From NCBI GenBank assembly GCA_022729915.1, contig DZBP01000009.1:1-41334 (forward strand): DNA of 41,334 bases, given 5' to 3'. Below the pieces are notes generated by a model that searched no databases, had not been told where the DNA came from, and worked only from the letters and a program-made list of their open reading frames with translations. The stretch is from Draconibacterium orientale (lineage in GTDB: Bacteria; Bacteroidota; Bacteroidia; Bacteroidales; JAIFNL01). This document shows, piece by piece, positions 19,080 to 26,845 of the stretch; position 1 is the stretch's first letter; each line of letters starts with the position of its first letter. Position numbers and translations under genes: made by a program.

Positions 19080-19511
19080 ATGAAGATTTTAAAATTTGTT
19101 ACATTCAGTATTTTACTATTAATTTCTACCGAAGTTTTTTCTCAATTAAGTGTCTCAAGTTATTCCATTTATGCTTTAGGAGTAAGTACTTCACATACTA
19201 AAAAAGTTAGTGGCGAGTTAAAGTTATTTGGTAATAGAATGTTTGACGAAATTTTATATGAGCCGGCAGTTTTATTTAATTTTTCCGGCAAGGAGTACCA
19301 TCAATTTTCGATAGGAGTAGGTTGTAATTTTACACCATTTGGCAGTTTTGATAGAATTAATGCACTTACAGTTCCGTTTCAATTGCAAATTTTTCCATTA
19401 GCAGAAATGAAAAAAATTTCACTTTTAATTGAATTAACTCCTGAATTTATACCTGAAGAAAGTATGAATTTGCGCCATTTATGGGGAATTCGATATACCT
19501 TTGGTAATTAA
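19080..19511 (+). CDS. Hypothetical small outer-membrane-like protein
   Basis: A 143-residue secreted protein. Residues 1-22 form a signal peptide (ILKFVTFSILLLISTEVFS), probably cleaved after VFS before QLS. The mature part has alternating hydrophobic and polar residues, glycines and aromatics (SIYALGVSTSH, HQFSIGVGCNFTPFGSF, WGIRYTFGN), as in short outer-membrane beta-barrels. The C-terminus ends in aromatic-rich strands. I do not recognise a named family. Its stop codon overlaps that of the convergent lipid kinase gene through the shared bases TTAA at 19508-19511. No operon partner. Confidence 0.7.
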   Translation: MKILKFVTFSILLLISTEVFSQLSVSSYSIYALGVSTSHTKKVSGELKLFGNRMFDEILYEPAVLFNFSGKEYHQFSIGVGCNFTPFGSFDRINALTVPFQLQIFPLAEMKKISLLIELTPEFIPEESMNLRHLWGIRYTFGN

Positions 19512-20440
19512 TTTGCTTTCTTTTTAATAAGATTCTTTAATATTTTAGGAGTTTTTAATTTTGGAGTTTTACGCTTTGGAACAAGAACATTGAGCGAAAG
19601 CGGTAAAACTTCAATTTCGATATTGTTCTTATAATGAGACGGTTCACCATCTATTTGAGTGATAAATTCATTTTCTGACTCAATTGAAATTTTTTTCCCT
19701 GAAAAAGTTCTGATAATTTTAAATCTATCAAGAGTTTTCTTAAATTCTTCTTTTTGAGTGGATTTTTGAATAATTTTAGGCAAATTTACAATTGTAACAT
19801 TTAATTTACCATCAGTCATCGAAGCACCTGGCGCAATGTAGGCATTGTTGCCAAACTGTCGTCCGTTGGCAACTGTAAGCATAACTGCATCTAAATCAAC
19901 AAATTTGTCGTCAATAGTTAGTTTGTAACTATTTCTTTTAATGTGTGCAAATTCCTTAAGAGTGAGCTTTACGTACGATTTGAAACCTCGTGTGCCAAGT
20001 TCTGCAAATTTGTGGGCTATTTGTGCATCAAAACCTAATCCAGCTACGTTTACAAAATATTCATTGTTAATTCGCGCAGTATCAATCTGTTTGGTATTAA
20101 AATCGTTGATTATCTTTATTGCTTTTTTTATGTTTAGAGGTATTTTTAAATCGCGAGCAAAACCATTTCCAGAGCCAGTTGGAATGATACCAAGCGCTGT
20201 ATTTGAGTTAATTAATGATTGTGCAACTTCATTTATAGAGCCATCTCCTCCCACAATTACTATTGCATGAAATTTTACTAGGTTTTGTTTACATATTTCA
20301 ATTGCATGTTGTGCATATTGAGTATAGCTTATTTGATAGTTAATATTTTGATTATCAGAATATTTTTCAAGTGCATTTTCAATTACACGCTGTTTACCAA
20401 CACCCGAAATGGGATTAATAATGTACAAAACGTTTTGCAT
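19508..20440 (-). CDS. Diacylglycerol kinase-family lipid kinase
   Basis: A 310-residue cytosolic lipid kinase of the DgkB/YegS/LCB5 superfamily, which phosphorylates diacylglycerol or a related lipid with ATP. The nucleotide site is IVVGGDGSINEVAQSL near residue 60 and GIIPTGSGNGFARDL near residue 85. The second lobe has VNVAGLGFDAQIAHKF, MLTVANGRQFGNNAYIAPG and DGKLNVTIV, ending in ITQIDGEPSH, all typical. The tail is unusually basic (PKRKTPKLKTPKILKNLIKK), which could help membrane binding. It starts 21 bp after a single-domain response regulator gene, so the two are likely one transcript. The lipid substrate is not determinable. Confidence 0.92.
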   Translation of the reverse strand: MQNVLYIINPISGVGKQRVIENALEKYSDNQNINYQISYTQYAQHAIEICKQNLVKFHAIVIVGGDGSINEVAQSLINSNTALGIIPTGSGNGFARDLKIPLNIKKAIKIINDFNTKQIDTARINNEYFVNVAGLGFDAQIAHKFAELGTRGFKSYVKLTLKEFAHIKRNSYKLTIDDKFVDLDAVMLTVANGRQFGNNAYIAPGASMTDGKLNVTIVNLPKIIQKSTQKEEFKKTLDRFKIIRTFSGKKISIESENEFITQIDGEPSHYKNNIEIEVLPLSLNVLVPKRKTPKLKTPKILKNLIKKKAN

Positions 20441-20461
20441 ATTTTTTGAATAAAATGGTTT

Positions 20462-20836
20462 TTACTTTTTATATCGTTCAATAATATCAATGATTTTTTC
20501 GATAGAATAAGGCTTTGAAATATAATCATTAAAACCTGTTTTTTTGAGCTTTGCATTGAAGTGCTCAGGTGAATGAGCCGAAATAGCAATTATGGGAGTT
20601 TGATTTTTTGGCGATGAAAAGTGAGCCCGTATTTCGTGGGTTGCTTCTAATCCGTTTAGTCTAGGCATTTCAATGTCCATTAATATAATATCAACCGCAT
20701 TTATTTTAAGCATTTCGCATGCTTGCTCTCCATCTTCTGCCAATATACAATTGTGTCCCAAGATGTTGATTATTTCTTTCAACAAAATTCTATTATCAAT
20801 ATAATCATCGGCAACCAAAAAGTTTAATTTTGTCAT
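20462..20836 (-). CDS. Stand-alone receiver-domain response regulator
   Basis: A 124-residue protein that is only a receiver domain. It has the acidic pair D10/D11, phospho-acceptor D54 in ILMDIEMPRLNG, a conserved serine in PIIAISAHS and lysine in ISKPYS. With no output domain it must act by protein-protein contact, either in a phosphorelay or, given its position, on a partner such as the lipid kinase encoded 21 bp downstream. The closest relatives by pattern are receiver domains detached from hybrid kinases, and the hybrid kinase at 35928-39560 is a conceivable donor. The copy A family II repeat lies immediately upstream. Confidence 0.9.
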   Translation of the reverse strand: MTKLNFLVADDYIDNRILLKEIINILGHNCILAEDGEQACEMLKINAVDIILMDIEMPRLNGLEATHEIRAHFSSPKNQTPIIAISAHSPEHFNAKLKKTGFNDYISKPYSIEKIIDIIERYKK

Positions 20837-20869
20837 TTTTTCTTTTTTTGGAATTAATAACTTGTTTTG

Positions 20870-20962
20870 TAAGTACTATAACAAAAGTTCTTGCGCTTTT
20901 TATTAACGTAAGTCGCTAATTAATAGCTAAGAAGTTTCGAATAAAATAGGTCTTAGACCTTA
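20870..20962 (+). repeat. Family II 93-bp repeat, copy A
   Basis: Begins TAAGTACTATAACAAAAGTT, continues with TTATTAACGTAAGTCGCTAA and AGCTAAGAAGTTTCGAATAA, and ends in the palindromic core AGGTCTTAGACCT. It differs from copy B at four of 93 positions and has no gaps. It is placed between the arginine deiminase stop and the response regulator start, so its plus strand runs against both neighbouring genes. Confidence 0.9.
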
Positions 20963-21025
20963 GGTGATTTAAGAAGAATTAAAATTGTTTTATAATTGTA
21001 AGTCTATTTTGTTAGTTTTACCTGA

Positions 21026-22273
21026 TTACTTAATATCTTCTCTACTTACAGGCATGGTCATGCAGCGAGCACCTCCACCTCCTCGTGCAAGTTCGGTACC
21101 TTCTATAGTTACAACATATTTTTCGTAATTGGCAATGTCAATTTTATTTTTGATAATATCCGTTGCTTTTAACACTTCAAAGCCATTTTTATTTAAGGCT
21201 TCTATGGTGTAAACATTTCTATTATAACCAATTATCTTGCCTGGCGCCATAGCAAAAAAATTAGCTCCACTGTGCCATTGTTCACGTTCTTGCACCCAAA
21301 TGTCGTTTTCTCCACCACATTTAACGGTTTCCAAATCCATTCCAAGCCCTTTCAATGCGACAATAATATTATCAACATTTTTGATACTGACCACTTTACC
21401 ATTGTCGATACAAATGTGAACAGTTTGAAATTTATTTTTTCTAAAAATTACAGGTTCGTAAACCATTGCTTTGTCTTTATCCAAAAAAGTAAAAACCATA
21501 TCCAAATGTATGAACGACTCTGGGCTATCTGGCAATTCTTGCACTATTATATGATGTTTGTTGCTAAATTCTTTTATTCTATCTATAATAAAATCAATGC
21601 CTTGTGTTGTAGTTCTACCGCTAAGACCAATCAAAAGGATATCGTGGCGAGCTATTAAAATGTCGCCTCCTTCGATTGTGATTTGGTCAGAATCATTTTT
21701 ATATTTTAAGGGATTTATGCTTTTGGTCGAAAAATTTGGATTGTAATCGAAAATTGCTTCCATAATTAAAGCTTCTCTCTCTCTAATTTTGCTTGCCATT
21801 TTTGATATAAAAACACGGTTACCTATTGATACAGAAGCATCTCTGGTAAAAAAAAAGTTGTGCAAAGGTTGCAATGCAAACCGCTGCTTGTTCATAAAAT
21901 TAGTAAGCGAATTTTTTCGAATTTCAACTCCTTCTATTAACAATCGTGCAAGCTCAATATTGTTGGTATTGAGCAATTCATCTTCGATTTCGGGGATATT
22001 TTCATTTTTGCAAATATTTTTTACCAAATCAGACTTTACTTTTTCGTTTTTCAGAATATCGGAAAGGAGCGTATTGATTTTAAAAACGGTGGTATGTTTT
22101 TCTAAAACACGCTCAAACTGTTCGTATTCTTTTTTGGCAACAGCCAAATTTAGAATATCGCTATATAAAGCTCTTTCAGCATTTTGTGGGTTCATATTTT
22201 CAATTTCTTGACCCATCGAATGCAGAATTACACCTTCTAATTTTCCTATTTCTGAATTTATATTTATGTTCAT
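21026..22273 (-). CDS. arcA: Arginine deiminase
   Basis: A 415-residue enzyme from the ATG at 22273 (a TTG at 22300 would add nine residues without family support). It hydrolyses arginine to citrulline and ammonia. The guanidino-modifying fold is shown by FTRDASVSIGNRV, the acidic ITIEGGDILI, the catalytic histidine region FIHLDMVFTFLD, and the C-terminal GGGGARCMTMP with catalytic cysteine near residue 404. Neither arcB (ornithine carbamoyltransferase) nor arcC (carbamate kinase) is beside it, so a complete ATP-yielding deiminase operon is not present here. It lies 65 bp downstream of the pyrophosphatase gene on the same strand and may be cotranscribed. Confidence 0.93.
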   Translation of the reverse strand: MNININSEIGKLEGVILHSMGQEIENMNPQNAERALYSDILNLAVAKKEYEQFERVLEKHTTVFKINTLLSDILKNEKVKSDLVKNICKNENIPEIEDELLNTNNIELARLLIEGVEIRKNSLTNFMNKQRFALQPLHNFFFTRDASVSIGNRVFISKMASKIREREALIMEAIFDYNPNFSTKSINPLKYKNDSDQITIEGGDILIARHDILLIGLSGRTTTQGIDFIIDRIKEFSNKHHIIVQELPDSPESFIHLDMVFTFLDKDKAMVYEPVIFRKNKFQTVHICIDNGKVVSIKNVDNIIVALKGLGMDLETVKCGGENDIWVQEREQWHSGANFFAMAPGKIIGYNRNVYTIEALNKNGFEVLKATDIIKNKIDIANYEKYVVTIEGTELARGGGGARCMTMPVSREDIK

Positions 22274-22338
22274 GTTTTCATTAATAAAAAATATTTGCAA
22301 AATGCCAAAACATTTATTTTCTGTATTCTGAATAATTT

Positions 22339-23004
22339 TTATTCAAAAAGTGATTTTTCTACAAAACGTTTGTAATCGTCCATTGCTCTCATAATCACAT
22401 CTTTAGCTTCTTCTTTGTTGTAAATGTGAGTTATTTCACATTTACTTTTAGCACCAGGCATATCTTTATAGGTCAAAAAATAATGCTTTAATCTATCTAC
22501 AATTCGCTCAGGAACTTCCGTAATATCTTTGTACTGTTCGTAAAGTGCATCGCCGTACAAAACAGCAATAATTTTATCGTCAGCTTCGTTGCCATCGAGC
22601 ATTCTAAAACCCCCAATTGGCATAGCTTTTACAATAATATCGCCGTGAGTAATTTCTTTTTCGGTTAGAACTAAAACGTCAAGAGGGTCGTTGTCGCCAA
22701 CAATTTCGGGTCTGTTCAAAATTTTTCGTCCGAGCTCAGCAACATTATCGTTGCAGTAAGTTTGTGGAATAAAGCCATATAGCGCAGGTACAATATTCGA
22801 AAACTTTTGTGGACGGTCTATTTTTAAATAACCGGTTTCTTTATCTACTTCGTATTTTACAGTGTCGCTCGGTACCATTTCTATAAAAGTAGTCAACACT
22901 TCAGGAGCACCAGTTCCTATGTCGATACCATGCCAAGGGTGAGATTTATATCTCAAACCCAGCAACTTACCAATAGGGTCAATTGATTTATTTAGTTTTT
23001 TCAC
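22339..23004 (-). CDS. ppa: Inorganic pyrophosphatase, family I
   Basis: A 221-residue soluble enzyme that hydrolyses pyrophosphate and pulls biosynthetic reactions forward. The metal-binding signature GDNDPLDVLVL gives D104, D106 and D109. DGNEADDKIIAV supplies further aspartates near 142-143, and YGFIPQTYCND and LKHYFLTYKDMPG are family features. It is longer than the E. coli enzyme (about 175 residues) because of an N-terminal extension with WHGIDIG, as in the eukaryote-like type of several Bacteroidota. The start codon is GTG at 23004, and no in-frame ATG is seen upstream. A TAcaTTTG box lies about 60 bp before it. Confidence 0.93.
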   Translation of the reverse strand: MKKLNKSIDPIGKLLGLRYKSHPWHGIDIGTGAPEVLTTFIEMVPSDTVKYEVDKETGYLKIDRPQKFSNIVPALYGFIPQTYCNDNVAELGRKILNRPEIVGDNDPLDVLVLTEKEITHGDIIVKAMPIGGFRMLDGNEADDKIIAVLYGDALYEQYKDITEVPERIVDRLKHYFLTYKDMPGAKSKCEITHIYNKEEAKDVIMRAMDDYKRFVEKSLFE

Positions 23005-23060
23005 TGCTTTATTTTTTTTAGTTGTTTTTTTTAATCGATTTTTTTTTAGTAAACATTTTG

Positions 23061-23068
23061 CAAATGTA
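23061..23068 (-). promoter_or_regulatory. -7 box before ppa
   Basis: On the minus strand TAcaTTTG, a full match to TAnnTTTG, about 57 bp before the GTG start of the pyrophosphatase gene. No clear -33 element. Confidence 0.35.
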
Positions 23069-23275
23069 AAATAAATAATGAAAAAGTGCGAATAAATTTA
23101 TTTGTTTGTTGTCAAATAATTACTTTTTTTTTATTTGAATGCGAACTTAATTCTAATTTTTTGCAGATAAATTTTTTATATTGATAAAAAGTCTGTACTT
23201 ATGTTTTTTTTTATAAAATTACAAATGATACTTTTAAATTGAATTTTGATTTGAAAATATCGAAACAAACGAACA

Positions 23276-23797
23276 ATGAATATAGTTTTATTAGGCTTTA
23301 TGGGTGCCGGAAAGACGAGCGTAGGGACGATTTTGGCAGAATTATTGGATTTTCAATTTATTGATTTAGACCAATATATTGAAAATAGATTTAGAACAAC
23401 AATTTCTTCAATATTTGCTACAAAAGGGGAAGATGGTTTTAGAGAGTTAGAAAAAGTAGCATTGACCCAAGTATTGCGTTACAGACGAACCGTAGTAGCA
23501 ACCGGCGGTGGAACACCTTGTTTTTTTGACAATATTGAACAGATAAATCAAAATGCAACGAGCATTTACTTGCAATTTTCGCCTGAAGTATTAGCCAAAC
23601 GACTCAGTTTTGATACTTCCGGAAAACGACCATTGGTACAAGAAAAAACCTTCGATGAGCTTGTTGAATATGCAAAACAAAAATTAGTAGAGCGCGAAAA
23701 ATTTTATTTGCAATCTACTATAACTGTCTCAAATACAAATGTAAGCTCTTATGAGTTAGCCGATTTATTGTTTAGAAAAATACAAACTCAGCGTTAA
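23276..23797 (+). CDS. aroK: Shikimate kinase
   Basis: A 173-residue cytosolic P-loop kinase that phosphorylates shikimate in chorismate and aromatic amino acid synthesis. The Walker A motif is GFMGAGKTS (residues 7-15). FIDLDQYIE contains the shikimate-contacting aspartate, GFRELE the conserved arginine and VATGGGT (about 74-80) the glycine-rich shikimate loop. The lid is SGKRPLV, followed by REKFY near the C-terminus. Length is normal. Its stop lies 8 bp before the start of an L,D-transpeptidase gene, indicating a two-gene operon; no other aro gene is here. Confidence 0.95.
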   Translation: MNIVLLGFMGAGKTSVGTILAELLDFQFIDLDQYIENRFRTTISSIFATKGEDGFRELEKVALTQVLRYRRTVVATGGGTPCFFDNIEQINQNATSIYLQFSPEVLAKRLSFDTSGKRPLVQEKTFDELVEYAKQKLVEREKFYLQSTITVSNTNVSSYELADLLFRKIQTQR

Positions 23798-23805
23798 GTT
23801 AATAA

Positions 23806-24552
23806 ATGAGAACTATTTTTTTTATTCTGCTTTTGTTTTTAATAAAAGTTTCTATGGCTCAGAGTTTTAAAGAAACTCAAATGAAATACCAACGAGTAAA
23901 ATCGGCTTATTCTGAAAAAGAAAAATCGCTCAATGTTCTGTGCAAAACCAAAGGCTTCTCGTCGTTAGCTAATGAATTGCTTTTGGTAGCATTTAAAAAA
24001 GAAGAAATTCTCGAAGTTTGGGCTAAAAATAAAAAAACAGGTAAGTTTGAACTATTGACTAGTTATGAATTTTGTGCAAATTCTGGAGTTTTGGGTCCAA
24101 AACGAAAAGAAGGAGACCTACAAATACCCGAAGGTTTTTATTTTATCAATTTGTTTCATCCTACAAGTGCTTATCATTTAGGTTTGAAAATAAATTATCC
24201 TAATGAATCGGATAAAATTTTGTCGGATAAAAAGCATCCAGGAAGCGATATATTAATTCATGGTAATTGTTGCACAATTGGTTGCATTCCAATTACTGAC
24301 GACAAAATAAAGGAGCTTTATGTTTTGTGTGTAGAAGCAAAAAATGCAGGACAAGAAAAAATTCCGGTACATATTTTTCCTTGTCGTTTAACTGATGCAA
24401 ATTTTAACACATTAAATGACGATTTTGCAGATGATGTTAAAAAACGTCAATTTTGGAATAATTTGAAACCTATTTATGATTTTTTCGTAAAAAATAACCA
24501 AATACCGCTAATAAAAGTAGATTATTTAGGGCAATACACAATTCAAAAATAG
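23806..24552 (+). CDS. L,D-transpeptidase (YkuD/YafK-like)
   Basis: A 248-residue exported protein. Residues 1-18 form a signal peptide (IFFILLLFLIKVSMA, cleavage before QSF). The central region matches YafK-type murein L,D-transpeptidases: LLVAFKKEEILEVWAK, GDLQIPEGFY and the active-site segment ILIHGNCCTIGCIPITD, with H152 and the probable nucleophile C160. Two further cysteines, C155 and C156, lie in this loop, which is uncommon and could form a disulfide or metal site. Such enzymes cut or make peptide crosslinks or lipoprotein links to peptidoglycan in the periplasm. It directly follows aroK and is likely cotranscribed. Confidence 0.85.
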   Translation: MRTIFFILLLFLIKVSMAQSFKETQMKYQRVKSAYSEKEKSLNVLCKTKGFSSLANELLLVAFKKEEILEVWAKNKKTGKFELLTSYEFCANSGVLGPKRKEGDLQIPEGFYFINLFHPTSAYHLGLKINYPNESDKILSDKKHPGSDILIHGNCCTIGCIPITDDKIKELYVLCVEAKNAGQEKIPVHIFPCRLTDANFNTLNDDFADDVKKRQFWNNLKPIYDFFVKNNQIPLIKVDYLGQYTIQK

Positions 24553-24632
24553 CTTTTTTTTTGAGCAATTTAGCATAGAATATTAGATGTTTATTTGGTT
24601 TGTTCAATTTTTTTAATATTTTTGTGCCGATA

Positions 24633-24725
24633 TAAGTACTCTAACAAAAGTTCTTCCGCTTTTTATTAACGTAAGTCGCTAATTAATAGCTAAGAAGTTT
24701 CGAATAAAAAAGGTCTAAGACCTTA
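24633..24725 (+). repeat. Family II 93-bp repeat, copy B
   Basis: Same length and boundaries as copy A, with four substitutions, ending in AGGTCTAAGACCT. The central base of the palindrome is A here and T in copy A. It lies 33 bp upstream of the lysE-like start, and so between the transpeptidase gene and the exporter. Confidence 0.9.
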
Positions 24726-24758
24726 AACTAAAATAGTATTAACACAAATAATAAGGTA

Positions 24759-25382
24759 TTGGAATTTCACTATTTATTTAAAGGAATACTAATAGGGCTA
24801 TCTATTTCGGCACCAATGGGACCGATGGGAGCAATGGTTATTCAACGAACTATTCATAAAGGCTTGCCTTCAGGGCTTGCTTCAGGTGGAGGCGTTGCTA
24901 TTGGCGATACTATTTACGCTCTTATAGCTGGTTTTGGATTAACATTTATTTCTAGCTTTTTAGACACTCACCAATTTTATTTTCGACTCATTGGCGGACT
25001 TATTTTGCTTTTTATGGGTTACAAAATGTATAATCCTTCTCAAATTCAAACATTTAAGGAGAAAAGGCAAAGACATAATAACTTATTTACCGATTTTTTA
25101 TCTCTTCTTTTGCTAACGGTTTCTAACCCATTTACCATTTTAATTTTTGGAGTTGCATTTACAGGGCTTAATATTTTTACTTCTACACAAAATACTACTA
25201 CACTGGTAGTTACAGGCATTTTTTTAGGTGCGCTTACTTGGTGGTTGGTCTTAGGTTTCTTGGTGGATACTTTGAAAGCAAAACTCAATGTTAGTTTTAT
25301 ATCTGTAATTAACAAAATTGTAGGTATTCTTGTTATTTTAGTAGGTTTAATTGCGCTTTTTAGTGTTTTTACTTTAGATTAA
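24759..25382 (+). CDS. LysE-family amino acid/metabolite exporter
   Basis: A 207-residue inner-membrane protein with about six hydrophobic helices. The N-terminal LFKGILIGLSISAPMGPMGA is the family hallmark, followed by GLPSGLASGGGVAIGDTIYA. TVSNPFTILIFG is the second conserved loop. LysE/RhtB proteins export amino acids or related small molecules using the proton gradient; the substrate is unknown. The start appears to be TTG at 24759, with AAGG four bases upstream, and the encoded N-terminus then matches the usual family start. It is monocistronic by spacing and lies just behind a family II repeat. Confidence 0.88.
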   Translation: MEFHYLFKGILIGLSISAPMGPMGAMVIQRTIHKGLPSGLASGGGVAIGDTIYALIAGFGLTFISSFLDTHQFYFRLIGGLILLFMGYKMYNPSQIQTFKEKRQRHNNLFTDFLSLLLLTVSNPFTILIFGVAFTGLNIFTSTQNTTTLVVTGIFLGALTWWLVLGFLVDTLKAKLNVSFISVINKIVGILVILVGLIALFSVFTLD

Positions 25383-25466
25383 AATCTTTCCTTTTTTTTA
25401 AAATTTAATTAGAAATTATTTTAAAAGTTTTTTAATAAAAGACTTTTTTATCTGAAATTATTTTTT

Positions 25467-25474
25467 TACTTTTG
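25467..25474 (+). promoter_or_regulatory. -7 box before thiS
   Basis: TActTTTG, full match to the Bacteroidota -7 consensus, 31 bp before the thiS start. No clear TTG at the -33 spacing. Confidence 0.4.
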
Positions 25475-25505
25475 CAACATCAAAATTTACAAAAATAAGT
25501 TTGAT

Positions 25506-25709
25506 ATGACAATAATTTTGAATAACAAATCCGAAGTTTTTGAAGCTGAAAGTTTATCAATTGCTGAGATAATTACAAGAAAGAATTTCACTTTCAAATT
25601 GTTAGTTACTAAGCTGAATGATAGATTAGTAAAGAAAGATGAACGAGCCACAACTTATGCAAAAAATGGCGATAATGTGCTTGTTTTACATTTAATAAGC
25701 GGCGGTTAG
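25506..25709 (+). CDS. thiS: Sulfur carrier protein ThiS
   Basis: A 67-residue ubiquitin-fold protein ending in Gly-Gly (LHLISGG), the C-terminus that is adenylated and converted to thiocarboxylate to give sulfur to the thiazole ring of thiamine. MTIILNNKSEVFE and NGDNVLVLHLISGG are typical of the ThiS/MoaD-like fold. The length is standard. Other thiamine genes (thiC, thiE, thiG, thiH, thiF), which usually follow in one operon, are not adjacent; the next gene is a peroxidase behind a repeat. It might therefore be an extra or relocated copy serving another sulfur transfer. The fold and GG end are secure; the exact pathway is less so. Confidence 0.85.
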   Translation: MTIILNNKSEVFEAESLSIAEIITRKNFTFKLLVTKLNDRLVKKDERATTYAKNGDNVLVLHLISGG

Positions 25710-25723
25710 TTTTTTCAAAATTA

Positions 25724-25828
25724 AGTAGTGAGCCAAATCAAATTGTATGTTTCACTTTACAAAGTGCTAAAAATCTATTTGATAACAAAAAGACTTGCTC
25801 AAATTAAAATAGCACTAGTGCTTATTTT
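25724..25828 (+). repeat. Family I interspersed repeat, copy 5
   Basis: About 105 bp: AGTAGTGAGCCAAATCAAAT, TGTATGTTTCACTTTACAAA, GTGCTAAAAATCTATTTGAT, then a right end with the perfect palindrome AGCACTAGTGCT and TTATTTT. It fills the gap between thiS and tpx and ends 60 bp before the tpx start. Confidence 0.85.
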
Positions 25829-25887
25829 GTAAATTGACAAACAAAAAGCAAATCTTTTTCCATAAAACAGTTTAAAATTTTAAAACA

Positions 25888-26403
25888 ATGACAAAAAACA
25901 ATTCAAAAGTAACTTTTAAAGGAGGATACATAACTCTTGTAGGAAATGAAATAAAAGTGGGCGATGTAGCACCTGATTTTACTGTACTTGGCGGTGGTTT
26001 GGCACCTGTGAAATTGTCCGATTACAAAGGAAAAGTAGTAATTTTATCAATTTATCCATCAATTGATACACCCGTTTGTGCAGCACAAAACAGAACTTTC
26101 AACAAAGAAGCTGCTTCACTTAGCGAAAACATAGCTATTTTAGGTATTTCAAACGATTTGCCATTTGCACAATCGCGCTTTTGCGCAGCCGAAGGAATCG
26201 ACAAAGTAGTGTCAGCTTCTGACTATCGCGACCTCGATTTTTCGCACAAATATGGCTTTTTAATTGAAGAATTGCGCCTTTTAGCTCGTGGAACAGTAGT
26301 TGTAGATAAAGACGGAATCGTACGCCATGTAGAATATGTAGCTGAAGCAACTCACGAACCAAATTACGAAGCTGCTCTTGAAGTAGCCAAAAAATTAGTT
26401 TAA
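25888..26403 (+). CDS. tpx: Thiol peroxidase Tpx
   Basis: A 171-residue atypical 2-Cys peroxiredoxin that reduces hydroperoxides with thioredoxin. The peroxidatic cysteine is C64 in SIDTPVCAAQ and the resolving cysteine is C99 in AQSRFCAAEG, the spacing expected for Tpx. VTFKGGYITLVGNEIKVGD and APDFTVL are the N-terminal family markers, and the C-terminus has EPNYEAAL. Length matches E. coli Tpx. It is closed by a hairpin terminator and preceded by a family I repeat, so repeat and promoter share the short upstream gap. Confidence 0.95.
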   Translation: MTKNNSKVTFKGGYITLVGNEIKVGDVAPDFTVLGGGLAPVKLSDYKGKVVILSIYPSIDTPVCAAQNRTFNKEAASLSENIAILGISNDLPFAQSRFCAAEGIDKVVSASDYRDLDFSHKYGFLIEELRLLARGTVVVDKDGIVRHVEYVAEATHEPNYEAALEVAKKLV

Positions 26404-26427
26404 AATGTTTATTTATAGATAGTTATT

Positions 26428-26464
26428 AAAAGCTGCTTCTTAAAAAAGAAAGCAGCTTTTTTTG
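26428..26464 (+). terminator. Rho-independent terminator after tpx
   Basis: AAAGCTGCTT (26429-26438) pairs with AAGCAGCTTT (26449-26458), with one bulged base in the upper stem, followed by T7. It stands between convergent tpx and the small lipoprotein gene. Confidence 0.8.
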
Positions 26465-26482
26465 TATAAATTTGCTTTAAAT

Positions 26483-26845
26483 TCATTCAGTAAATTCAAT
26501 AATGTAAGCTGAAACAGTAACATTGTATTTTCTAAAAAAAGGAAAAAAAGTATGTGTAAGTTCAACTGTTTCGTTAGCAACAGCTTTTGAGCTACCAATT
26601 AAATTTGCTTTTTCGAGCATTTTTGTTCTAGCTTCTTCCACGAGTGCTTTTTTTGTAATTGACCCAATACCAAAAAGATAGCTTGCTTCAGCTTCGCCTT
26701 TTACGCTGCTTACTACTTTGAAATTCTTTTTTGAAAGCACCACATCTGTGCTATGAATATTTGAGTTGTAGGTTAATCCATTATGAATGCTGCAACTGCT
26801 TAATAAAGAGATAATTAATAAAGTTAAAATTCCTATTTTTTTCAT
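26483..26845 (-). CDS. Small lipoprotein of unknown function
   Basis: A 120-residue protein with a lipoprotein signal (IISLLSSC, lipidated C18). The mature part begins SIHNGLTYNSNIHS, and has VVLSKKNFKVVSSVKGEAEA, GIGSITKKALVEEARTKMLE and a beta-rich end (VTVSAYIIEFTE). This pattern resembles DUF6567-like lipoproteins common in Bacteroidota, but I cannot confirm the family. It is expected at the outer membrane, facing the periplasm or the surface. It is convergent with tpx and divergent from the alpha-2-macroglobulin gene, with no operon partner. Confidence 0.75.
   Translation of the reverse strand: MKKIGILTLLIISLLSSCSIHNGLTYNSNIHSTDVVLSKKNFKVVSSVKGEAEASYLFGIGSITKKALVEEARTKMLEKANLIGSSKAVANETVELTHTFFPFFRKYNVTVSAYIIEFTE

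Noticed and set aside
22274-22300. TTG start for arginine deiminase
   Set aside because: The added nine residues have no family counterpart, whereas the ATG at 22273 begins at the usual position.
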